Positions 21,323 through 29,757 of a stretch of DNA of 64,000 bases are shown piece after piece. The stretch is from the NCBI GenBank assembly GCA_019058365.1, contig JAHPZE010000002.1, positions 1 through 64,000 on the forward strand, written 5' to 3'. The stretch comes from Promethearchaeota archaeon (GTDB lineage: Archaea > Asgardarchaeota > Lokiarchaeia > Sigyniarchaeales > SOKP01). Position 1 is the first letter of the stretch; every line of letters begins with the position of its first letter. The position numbers and the translations under genes are program-made. The notes beneath the pieces are model-generated. The model saw nothing but the letters and a program-made list of their open reading frames with translations. It was not told the origin of the DNA and did no database searches.

Positions 21323-22540
21323 ATGAAATATAGGAAAATGGGATCCCTTGGTTGGGATGTATCTGTTCTGGGATTTGGGGCAATGCGACTCCCTATGATT
21401 GATCAAACAACGGTAAATGAAGAAGAAGCTATTAAAATGCTTCGTTATGCTATAGATAATGGAGTAAATTATATTGATACTGCTTATCCTTACCATAATG
21501 GGGAAAGTGAAGTAATTGTGGGAAAAGCCCTCCAAAATGGTTATCGCGAGAAAGTTCATCTTACAACGAAATTACCCATCTGGTTAGTTAAGAAAAGGGA
21601 GGATTTTGATAAATTTCTTAGTGAACAGATTGAAAGATTACAAACTAAACCTGATATTTATCTTTTCCATGGTTTAACTAAAAGTCGACTAGAGAAAATC
21701 AAAAATCTTAATTTAATTGAAAAAATAGAGGATGCAAGGGAGGGAGGTTTATTTCAATATACAGGGTTTTCCTTTCATGATAATTTTGAAGTCTTTAAAG
21801 ATATACTCGATTATTATAATTGGGATTGTTGTCAAATTCAATTTAATTATCTTGACATTGATTATCAAGCAGGCATAAATGGAGTCAAATATGCCGGAAG
21901 TAAGAAAATTGCGTTAATAATTATGGAACCTATTCGTGGTGGGAAGTTGGCTATTCCGGAGAAGAAATTAGATACTAGATCAGAAATTAAAAATATTCTA
22001 GATAAATCAAAAGTTAAGAGATCTATGGCCGATTGGGCATTACAATTCGTCTGGAACCATTCTGAAGTTTCAGTTGTATTAAGTGGAATGAGTAATATGC
22101 AACAAGTTAAAGAAAATATCGAATCTGCTAATAAGGCTGTAAATAATAGTTTAATTGAAGAAGAAATGCAAACAATTTCTGAATTACGTAAAGTTTATGA
22201 TAAATACGATCTTGTCCCCTGTACTAGTTGTAGATATTGCTTACCATGTCCAAATGGAGTATCTATTCCATGGGTTTTTAGACTTTTAAATGATCTAGGA
22301 TATTGGGGCGAAGACAGTAAAGTTAGAATTTCATTTTTTTATGATAGGATGGCAAAAACTCCAGAAGAATTGGAAAAAAGGCTTTCTGAAGAAGAAGAAG
22401 TTGAAGGAGCGGCAAGTTTATGTATTCAGTGTGGTGAGTGTCTTGAAAAATGCCCTCAACAAATTGATATCCCTGATATTATGAAGAAAGCTAATGGAAT
22501 TTTTGAAGAAGGGAAAGAGATCTCAGAACTTTTCTTTTAA
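21323..22540 (+). CDS. aldo/keto reductase with C-terminal Fe-S ferredoxin-like domain
   Basis: AKR motifs plus CTSCRYCLPCPNG and CIQCGECLEKCPQ. Confidence 0.92.
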   Translation: MKYRKMGSLGWDVSVLGFGAMRLPMIDQTTVNEEEAIKMLRYAIDNGVNYIDTAYPYHNGESEVIVGKALQNGYREKVHLTTKLPIWLVKKREDFDKFLSEQIERLQTKPDIYLFHGLTKSRLEKIKNLNLIEKIEDAREGGLFQYTGFSFHDNFEVFKDILDYYNWDCCQIQFNYLDIDYQAGINGVKYAGSKKIALIIMEPIRGGKLAIPEKKLDTRSEIKNILDKSKVKRSMADWALQFVWNHSEVSVVLSGMSNMQQVKENIESANKAVNNSLIEEEMQTISELRKVYDKYDLVPCTSCRYCLPCPNGVSIPWVFRLLNDLGYWGEDSKVRISFFYDRMAKTPEELEKRLSEEEEVEGAASLCIQCGECLEKCPQQIDIPDIMKKANGIFEEGKEISELFF

Positions 22541-22628
22541 TTTTCCTTAATATTACAGTACCATTATTTATAATCAAAAATTTCTTTTAGAAAGATAAGT
22601 AATTTGAATTAAAAATAAATTTTGCGTA

Positions 22629-22656
22629 TGGCTCCTTGACGGTTAGAGTGGTCACC
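22629..22656 (+). pseudogene. intron-less partial copy of the tRNA-Sec 5' half
   Basis: GGCTCCTTGACGGTTAGAGTGGTC versus spliced tRNA-Sec GGC-CCTTGACGGTCGGAGTGGTC: 21/23 identical plus one 1-nt indel. Confidence 0.5.
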
Positions 22657-23045
22657 CTTTATCTAAATAATATTAATAATACTCAACATTTTTGGAAAGA
22701 ATTCCTAAAAAGACGTGATTTTATAAAATATAAAGGTATAGAATCCTTTATTAGAACCTATTATCCTGATATCGTCACACGATTTTATAAAGATGTTCCA
22801 AGAGGTCAGCTGAAATCTGCAATCAAATAAATGATTCAAAATTGGATTAATGATGGAAATCCAATACCTATACTTCCGAAGTATTTACAAAATCTTCTTA
22901 TTCATTAAAAAAATGATTGGATATGAATATAATATGCAGATAAAAAGAGAAATTTATTAAAAAAGTTTCAAATTTTAAAATATAAACAGTAAATTTCTTT
23001 TAGAACTGTATACTTTATTACTCAAAATGGCCCTTGACGGTCGGA

Positions 23046-23079
23046 ATTGCTTTTAGATCGTATCGATCTGCAACGATAA
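23046..23079 (+). other. 34-nt BHB intron in the D-arm of tRNA-Sec
   Basis: Central helix GTCG/CGAT, bulges GA^A and AA^G, inner helix TTGC/GCAA; splicing yields GTCGGAG-TGGT-CTCTGAC. Confidence 0.9.
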
Positions 23080-23137
23080 GTGGTCTCTGACGCTGGGCTT
23101 CAAACCCAGTTATCCTGCGGAGGGGTAGGAGTTCGAT

Positions 23138-23167
23138 AACGGTTAGAAATAATCTGATCTTCGAAAA
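23138..23167 (+). other. 30-nt BHB intron in the T-loop of tRNA-Sec
   Basis: Outer helix GGAG/CTCC, central TTCG/CGAA, bulges AT^A and AA^T, inner GGTTAGA/TCTGATC; splicing yields GGAG-TTCGATT-CTCC. Confidence 0.9.
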
Positions 23168-23218
23168 TCTCCTCGAGGGCCGCCATTATATCAAAAAAAT
23201 AATTACATTGTGTTTTCA

Positions 23219-24580
23219 ATGGTTGACTTTAACAAAATTATTGAATTTTTTGAAACTTTGAATATTCCTGAAAATATGCTTAAGAGAGGACAACTTGTTT
23301 TAAATGAGTTCATGAATCCAATAAAAATTTTATTTGAACAAAGATCTGTACCTAATAAACCTTGGACTGATGAACAAATCGAATTCTTACTTCAAACACT
23401 TTCAAATATGGATACAGATAAAGATATTAATGCTGCTAGAGTAGGTGAAAGAGAAGGAAGAATCGCTTCAAAATTACATTTAAGAACGTCAGCAGGATTC
23501 TGCCATGGTGTGGGAAGAAGTGGATTTTTAACAGCACCTCAACCTAAGGCACCTGGTGGATCAATAATGTATGAACTTTCTAATTACTTAGCTCGTAATA
23601 TTTTAAGAAATACGGGATTACCAAACATAAAGGAGGCAATTGTAGTCCCGTTATGTACGGGAATGTCTTTATCTTTAGCATTGAGCGCTTTAAAATTTAG
23701 TAAGAGTGAAAGAGAATTGAATCATAAAAGAACAGTCTTAGTTCCTCAAGTAGATCATAAATCTCTTTTAAAAGCGATTGATTTTGCAGGTTTTAAAGCA
23801 AAAATTATTCCCGGACAGATTTTTGGAGATGCGGTTAGGATTCCAATAGATGATATAAAAAATCATTTTGATAATGACTGTTTTGCTATCATCTCAATTA
23901 CTAGTTTTTTTCCCCCTCGTGAACATGATAATATTAAAGAAATAAGTAAATTCGCTCAAGAAAAGAATCTTGTACATATCGTTATAAACGCATACGGGGT
24001 TCAAAGCCCAGAATGGATGAAATTAATTCGTTCTGCAATTGATGCAGGGAAGATAGACGCAATAATTCAATCAACAGATAAAAATTTCCTTACTCCTATA
24101 GGTGGAGCTGTAATAGCATCACCGTTAAAAGAAAATATAACTAAAATCAGCCAAGCATACGCGGGTCGCGCCTCAGCCACACCTATTGTGAATTTCTTAA
24201 TTTCAATGTTATCAATAGGAATAAAGGGTTATCAAAAACTACTCAAAGAACAACAACATAATCGTGAAATTCTCGAAAGAAAATTAAGGGAAATTGCTGA
24301 AAAACTAAATGAAAGAATTCTTGATATATATAATCCCGTTGCTGTAGCACTATCATTACAAAATCTAAGTGAAAAAAAATTGTATGCCCTTGGTGGAGCA
24401 TTGTATAACTTAAGAGTAACAGGACCAAGAGTATATAACCCAAAAGAAAACCCATTTGGAACATGTTGTAGCAATTATCCAACCCCATATATCGTAATGA
24501 ATGCTGCAATTGGAGCATCAGAAAAAGATATCATTTCTGCTGTCGAGAGATTTGAAAAAGCATATAACCAAATAGAATAA
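23219..24580 (+). CDS. sepSecS: O-phosphoseryl-tRNA(Sec) selenium transferase (SepSecS)
   Basis: RVGEREGRI, GFCHGVGRSGFLTAPQPKAPGGSIMYELSNYLA, PLCTGMSLSL, QSTDKNFLTPIGGAVIA. Confidence 0.95.
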   Translation: MVDFNKIIEFFETLNIPENMLKRGQLVLNEFMNPIKILFEQRSVPNKPWTDEQIEFLLQTLSNMDTDKDINAARVGEREGRIASKLHLRTSAGFCHGVGRSGFLTAPQPKAPGGSIMYELSNYLARNILRNTGLPNIKEAIVVPLCTGMSLSLALSALKFSKSERELNHKRTVLVPQVDHKSLLKAIDFAGFKAKIIPGQIFGDAVRIPIDDIKNHFDNDCFAIISITSFFPPREHDNIKEISKFAQEKNLVHIVINAYGVQSPEWMKLIRSAIDAGKIDAIIQSTDKNFLTPIGGAVIASPLKENITKISQAYAGRASATPIVNFLISMLSIGIKGYQKLLKEQQHNREILERKLREIAEKLNERILDIYNPVAVALSLQNLSEKKLYALGGALYNLRVTGPRVYNPKENPFGTCCSNYPTPYIVMNAAIGASEKDIISAVERFEKAYNQIE

Positions 24581-24706
24581 TAATAAATTTAAAACAAATA
24601 TTTTGATGTTCTATTTAAACAGAAATAAAAATAAATAAAAACTAGAAGTTCTATATTTTAATAAAAATTATACGAACAATACTAAATCGACAGAAAGGGA
24701 TTCATA

Positions 24707-25387
24707 ATGGAAAACCGGCTACTAAACCAATTTAATAATGTCATTACTTCTCAATGGCTTTCTAAACAAATAGAAGAGCCATATAGTCCTTTAATTCCTC
24801 GAGAATTGTTTGAAATCGCATATCACACATGTAATTCCGTGACTATGAGAAATATTTATATAAAACAATCTTCAAGTGAAGAACAAGGTGGTTCTAAAGC
24901 AGTTTTATATTCGAATAACAAAAAATTTATAGCAATAGAAGGTTTAGAAAATTCTTTAAAAATTACAAAATATTTTAACGAAGAAACTACTGGTGATAAA
25001 ATTGTAACAGAAATTCAACCGCTACTTACAAAACGAAAAGCGAATTTTACCTCTAAGGATGCAGAAATAAAAATTCAGATTTTAAAAAGCATTTTGGTTG
25101 AGAGAAAACTCGATGAATGTGTAAATTTAGTATTCTTAAAAGGTATAAATCGAAAAATATATTTTGCTATTGGGGATGCTAGAGAATCAGCAGCTGTCGT
25201 TCCAATATTTATGGAAGCTGAAGGCGCCAGTTTGGTTCAATTAGCTTTAAATAAGTGGATGGAAACAGCTCAGAGACTAGAACAAGAACATAATTTTCCT
25301 GATAATCTTGTTCCCGGTATTCTCAAAAATCTTACCCAGATAAAGAAATGGCTCCTTGATTTAATTAGTACATTTCTAGATAAATAA
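24707..25387 (+). CDS. hypothetical protein
   Basis: 226 aa ORF, no motif recognised. Confidence 0.6.
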   Translation: MENRLLNQFNNVITSQWLSKQIEEPYSPLIPRELFEIAYHTCNSVTMRNIYIKQSSSEEQGGSKAVLYSNNKKFIAIEGLENSLKITKYFNEETTGDKIVTEIQPLLTKRKANFTSKDAEIKIQILKSILVERKLDECVNLVFLKGINRKIYFAIGDARESAAVVPIFMEAEGASLVQLALNKWMETAQRLEQEHNFPDNLVPGILKNLTQIKKWLLDLISTFLDK

Positions 25388-25518
25388 GTATTTTTTCTTC
25401 AAGAATTATTTTTGACTTACATCTAAGAATATATTAATTGAAAACATATTAAAGTAATATTTAGGTGTATAAAGAAAATCGTAAAATAGATGTTTCACGA
25501 TCAAAAAAAATAAAAATA

Positions 25519-25694
25519 TGGGCCATCGGGGAATTGAACCCCGGATCTCAGGTTTTTACTATATACGGACATTTCTAATTTTTTGTCTGTCCGTTGGCCA
25601 TTTATAAGACCTGCGCTTGTTGACCAAGCTTGTAAACCTGTTAACCATTTCAGTTTAGGAAAGAAACCTTCGAAAAGAGCTGAGCTAATGGCCC
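25519..25694 (-). tRNA. probable tRNA-Ile(UAU) with anticodon-loop and D-loop introns
   Basis: Acceptor GGGCCAT/ATGGCCC, T-arm CGGGG-TTCAATT-CCCCG, anticodon stem CAGGT/ACCTG with CTTATA then an insert carrying the perfect 7-bp hairpin ACGGACA/TGTCCGT; D-loop expanded by about 50 nt. Confidence 0.8.
25555..25602 (-). other. anticodon-loop intron of probable tRNA-Ile(UAU) (about 48 nt)
   Basis: Assumed at canonical 37/38; hairpin ACGGACA/TGTCCGT inside; exact ends unresolved. Confidence 0.65.
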
Positions 25695-25872
25695 TGCGAA
25701 ACTATTATATAAGGTACTTTATTTTAAACTTTAAAACATTGTACTTTACTATCTCAAAAGGTATAAAAAGATAAAAATTTTTTTATTGGTGTAATCTGTT
25801 ATATTTATAATTGATATGATAAATAGAGACATTTTTATATTAATAAAAAAAACTTGAAAAAGTTGAATTCTT

Positions 25873-26286
25873 ATGGCTGAAATGTTAACGGATCTCCTTC
25901 AAAATATCTACAAACGGATTGCTCAACTTGGATCCGCAATACAAGAGCTTAAAACATCTCTAGATGGGCTTAATCAAAACATAGAAGATAAAATTTCAAA
26001 TTTAACTGGAAAATTAGAAGAATTTTCTAATGAAATTTTTGTTACTCAAACTAAACATATTGATGTAGTAAAAGAAATTGGAGCAGGAACAACTAAGGAA
26101 TTAAAAGTGATTCAAGAAGGCTTAGGATTGGATGCTCTTACTAATTTAATTAAAAAGCTTGAGGATTTTTCTAAATTATCTGAAAGTGTTCTTAATCAAG
26201 ATACTGTAAATTTATTATTATCTGAAGCGATCGATTCTGTTAAAAGCCTTAAAGAATCTATTAAAGAAGAAGAGGTATTAGAATAA
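25873..26286 (+). CDS. coiled-coil protein
   Basis: Heptad-rich 137 aa. Confidence 0.55.
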   Translation: MAEMLTDLLQNIYKRIAQLGSAIQELKTSLDGLNQNIEDKISNLTGKLEEFSNEIFVTQTKHIDVVKEIGAGTTKELKVIQEGLGLDALTNLIKKLEDFSKLSESVLNQDTVNLLLSEAIDSVKSLKESIKEEEVLE

Positions 26287-26308
26287 AATATCTTAAAATC
26301 ATGATTAG

Positions 26309-26740
26309 GTGAGAAAATTGGCAGAAAAACTACTTGAAGAAATGATTCAAAAGATAAATCAAATTATGGCTTCACTAGACGGAACAATAGCTCAAATTAA
26401 CCAAATGAGGGGAGCAATTAATCAAATGAGTCAAAATTTCTCTGAACAGACAGTTGCTATGACAGAAAATATTAGATTAATCGTAGAAGTCTTAAAACAA
26501 TTCAGGGTTCAATCTGGTAAAAGTCTTCAGGAACTTTCAGATGATTTTAACCACCAAATAAAAGAGCTTTGGGATAAAAAGGCTATTGAAGCCATAACTG
26601 AAGAAGAAAAGAAGGCTATAGAGATTATAAGACAAGCTTCGAAAACAGTAGCAGACAATCTATATTTTGCTCAATTACTAAACATAATCTCCTCGATTAG
26701 AGAAGAAACTAATAGAATTATTAGTGCAAGTCAATTATAA
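26309..26740 (+). CDS. coiled-coil protein
   Basis: Heptad-rich 143 aa; TTG start after GGTGA. Confidence 0.55.
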   Translation: MRKLAEKLLEEMIQKINQIMASLDGTIAQINQMRGAINQMSQNFSEQTVAMTENIRLIVEVLKQFRVQSGKSLQELSDDFNHQIKELWDKKAIEAITEEEKKAIEIIRQASKTVADNLYFAQLLNIISSIREETNRIISASQL

Positions 26741-26810
26741 AATTATAAAATTTTATTATTTTAACATTTATATTAATTTAAAAAAATTAACCGAAAATAG
26801 ATGATTAAAT

Positions 26811-27716
26811 ATGCCATCAGGCTGTTTTGTAATATTGCTTCCAACTGATTCTGATTATAAGATAATGGGGTATTATTTTAAAGAAGGAAAAATAGATTTT
26901 GAAATTTCAAATGATTTGTTTCTTAGATTAAATCTTGATCACTCAAAAAATGAGTATAATTTGTTAAAAATAAAGGATCTTCAAATTTTTTCATATATTT
27001 ACAAATTCAAAGGAAAAATAACGCGTAAAGCATATGGAATTATAATAGGGTTATTCTTAAATGAGAACGATAAACCAGAGAAATTTCGTTCATCTCTTAA
27101 AGAAGCGGCAGAAGCCTTTGAGATTCCAAGTCTTCATATTCTTACGAAATCAAGAGAAGAATTTGAAATAATATTAAAGGATGTATATCTGGAGCATTTA
27201 GAACCGTTAATTGATATTCTTCAACCTGAAGCGTTAAAAGATAGTATTATTAACATAACTAAATTTATGCTAAGTGGTGAGAAACAAGAAAGAAAAATCG
27301 CTCAAGATCTTGTACAGAAGATTGAAAACGGAGAACATACAAAAATTTCAGAAAACTACAAAATAGCTGAAAAGGCAGTAAAAGCTTTAGATTATGAAAA
27401 AGCAGCTAAATTTTACAATAAAGCAGCTGAAATCGCAGAAAGCCTCTATATAATGGATATAGCTACTTCACTTAAAGAAAAAGGTGATTTCTCTCAACGA
27501 ATTCCTGAATTGTCTAAAGAAAGGGAAAGAATTGTACAAGAAGCCAGAAATGCTCTTAGAAATGAAGATTTTCATACCGCTTATACCTCTTATAGAAAAG
27601 CAGGTGATATTTCTAAAAAATTGGTCCAATTCGATAAAGAGGAGGAATACAGATTAAAATCAAAAGCACTAGAAGATTTTTATAATATCGATCAAAAATA
27701 TAGAAAAAATAAATAA
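26811..27716 (+). CDS. protein with N-terminal alpha/beta domain and C-terminal TPR-like helices
   Basis: AEKAVKALDYEKAAKFYNKAAEIAESL and ARNALRNEDFHTAYTSYRKAGDISKKL repeats. Confidence 0.65.
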   Translation: MPSGCFVILLPTDSDYKIMGYYFKEGKIDFEISNDLFLRLNLDHSKNEYNLLKIKDLQIFSYIYKFKGKITRKAYGIIIGLFLNENDKPEKFRSSLKEAAEAFEIPSLHILTKSREEFEIILKDVYLEHLEPLIDILQPEALKDSIINITKFMLSGEKQERKIAQDLVQKIENGEHTKISENYKIAEKAVKALDYEKAAKFYNKAAEIAESLYIMDIATSLKEKGDFSQRIPELSKERERIVQEARNALRNEDFHTAYTSYRKAGDISKKLVQFDKEEEYRLKSKALEDFYNIDQKYRKNK

Positions 27717-27776
27717 ATTCCAGTTTCTTTATTTGTTATAAATATTTCTTATTAAATATCTTGTTTTCCTCTTGAA

Positions 27777-28607
27777 ATGGTAGATTTCAATCAAAAAATA
27801 ATATGCTTAATAACTGATTTTGGCTCAAAAGGTCAACATTATATAGCTAGTATGAAAGCAGTTATATTAAGTGTTAATCCTAATATAAGAATAATAGATC
27901 TTTCGCATAATATTGCTCCATATTCAATAATAGAAGCTTCTTATGTATTAAAAACAACCTATAAATATTTTCCTGAAGGAACAGTTTTTATAGTCGTAGT
28001 TGATCCCGGAGTTGGAAGTTCTCGTGAAATTTTGGTATTAAAAACGCAATCAAACTACTATTTTATCGGGCCTAATAATGGAATATTTTCTCATATTTTT
28101 ACTAATAGCATTGCTGAGTGTAGAAAAATTCAAAATGATTTATTTTTTAATAAACCAATTTCAAATACATTTCATGGAAGAGATATTATGGCTCCAATAG
28201 GTGCACATTTATTATCTGGGATTCCACTGCAAGAATTCGGTCCTGCTTTTGATCTTACTAAACTACAAGAATTTAAGCTTACACATGATGTTGATATTAA
28301 AAACCAAGTTATTCAATGCTCAATTCAATATATTGACTCTTTTGGAAATGGAACAACTAATATTCAATTAGTAAATAATACCATCAAAGATAGTAGATTT
28401 ATAATAAATGAAGGTCAAGAGATTAATGTTAAATTTAAGGAAAAATCATATAAAGGATTCTTTACTTCACACTTTTCAAGTGTTCCCATTAAATCACTTT
28501 TATTTATTGTTGGATCAACTGGTTTTCTTGAACTTTCAATTAATCAAGGAAATGCCTCTAAGAAATTGGGTTTTTCAGTAGGAGATATTTTAACTTTAAG
28601 GTTATAA
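27777..28607 (+). CDS. SAM hydrolase/halogenase family (DUF62)
   Basis: ITDFGSKGQHYIASMKAVI...VVVDPGVGSSRE...GPNNGIF. Confidence 0.92.
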   Translation: MVDFNQKIICLITDFGSKGQHYIASMKAVILSVNPNIRIIDLSHNIAPYSIIEASYVLKTTYKYFPEGTVFIVVVDPGVGSSREILVLKTQSNYYFIGPNNGIFSHIFTNSIAECRKIQNDLFFNKPISNTFHGRDIMAPIGAHLLSGIPLQEFGPAFDLTKLQEFKLTHDVDIKNQVIQCSIQYIDSFGNGTTNIQLVNNTIKDSRFIINEGQEINVKFKEKSYKGFFTSHFSSVPIKSLLFIVGSTGFLELSINQGNASKKLGFSVGDILTLRL

Positions 28608-28623
28608 AGAGAAGAGTATAGAT

Positions 28624-29757
28624 ATGGATAAAGAAATATTGGCTTGTATTGATAAAAAAAATAAAAAATTTTTACAAACTGGTCAGATTTCTAAATATAT
28701 CTTTCCAATGGAAAGAACAGAGGCTCATAAGAAAAATGTAAGCCATTTAATTACAAGGTTTTTTATTTTATCAATAGCACCAGATGGTACGATATCATAT
28801 TTAGTACAAAAACGCGGAAAAAATAAAAAAGCATTCCCAGACTATTTTACTGATTCATCTTCTGGACATATAAATTGGGCGATAAATTTAGATCTAATTA
28901 AAATTAAGAAAAATGCGTTAAGAGAACTTGAAGAAGAATTTGGAATTCCTCCAAGAGAAGTTCAGAAGGTAATATTTTATGATTTAAATACTGAAAGTGA
29001 TGAAATAGCATACATTTTTTTAGGGATTGTTGATTGGAATGTTCCTTTACGTCCGGATCAGAACGAGTTAGATGTTAGATTTAGTAGATTCTATACTAAA
29101 ACTGAGCTTGAAAAATTGTTGGAAAAAGAAAAATGTATAGATTACTCAAAAAAAATTTGGGAAAAACTCTTAAATGCAAATATTTCATCTCTCTTCGAGA
29201 AAAAAATAGAACAATCTATTGAAAAAAAAAATGGAATTGCGCTTTTTATTGGAAGATTTCAGCCTTTGCATCATGGACACATTTATGTTATAAAACAAAT
29301 TTTAAAGTCTAAAAAAAAAATTAAAATTGGAATAGGTAGCTCTCAATTATCCCATACTATAAATGATCCATTTACAAGTGATGAAAGAAAAATGTTCATC
29401 AAAAAGGCCTTACAAAAAAGAGGTATCTCCTCTCAACGGTTTACAATATATAATATCCAGGACATTTATAATGCTAAAAAATGGGTTGATCATGTTATCT
29501 CAATTGTAGGAGAATTTGATTCAGTTTATACTAATAGTGATTGGGTCAGAGAATTGTTTTTTGATAAGGGAATTAAAGTTGAGAAAAAAATAACTATATT
29601 TAAAAAGCATTTCAATGCTAACAATATTAGGAATTTAATCAACAAGAATGATAAAAAATGGAAAACACTAGTACCTAAAGAAGTAGTTCAGCTAATTGAA
29701 AAATTTAATGGTATCAATCGAATTAAATCATTAAATGATAAAAGTAATACTCCATGA
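28624..29757 (+). CDS. NUDIX domain fused to NadM-like nicotinamide-nucleotide adenylyltransferase
   Basis: NUDIX box ALRELEEEFGIPP; GRFQPLHHGHIYVIKQIL nucleotidyltransferase motif. Confidence 0.88.
   Translation: MDKEILACIDKKNKKFLQTGQISKYIFPMERTEAHKKNVSHLITRFFILSIAPDGTISYLVQKRGKNKKAFPDYFTDSSSGHINWAINLDLIKIKKNALRELEEEFGIPPREVQKVIFYDLNTESDEIAYIFLGIVDWNVPLRPDQNELDVRFSRFYTKTELEKLLEKEKCIDYSKKIWEKLLNANISSLFEKKIEQSIEKKNGIALFIGRFQPLHHGHIYVIKQILKSKKKIKIGIGSSQLSHTINDPFTSDERKMFIKKALQKRGISSQRFTIYNIQDIYNAKKWVDHVISIVGEFDSVYTNSDWVRELFFDKGIKVEKKITIFKKHFNANNIRNLINKNDKKWKTLVPKEVVQLIEKFNGINRIKSLNDKSNTP

Larger units (their letters stand above)
23029..23182 (+). tRNA. trnU: tRNA-Sec(UCA) with two introns; CCA follows at 23183-23185
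   Basis: 9-bp acceptor GGCCCTTGA/TCGAGGGCC, anticodon arm CTGGG-CTTCAAA-CCCAG, variable arm TATCC/GGGTA, 4-bp T-stem GGAG/CTCC; removing 23046-23079 gives a 7-bp D-stem with 4-nt loop; removing 23138-23167 gives a 7-nt T-loop; mature length 90 nt. Confidence 0.95.

Noticed and set aside
24232-24518. Two antisense ORFs inside SepSecS
   Set aside because: Shadow ORFs opposite a strongly conserved coding sequence.
25583-25774. 63-aa plus-strand ORF
   Set aside because: Largely antisense to the probable tRNA-Ile gene; no protein-like features.
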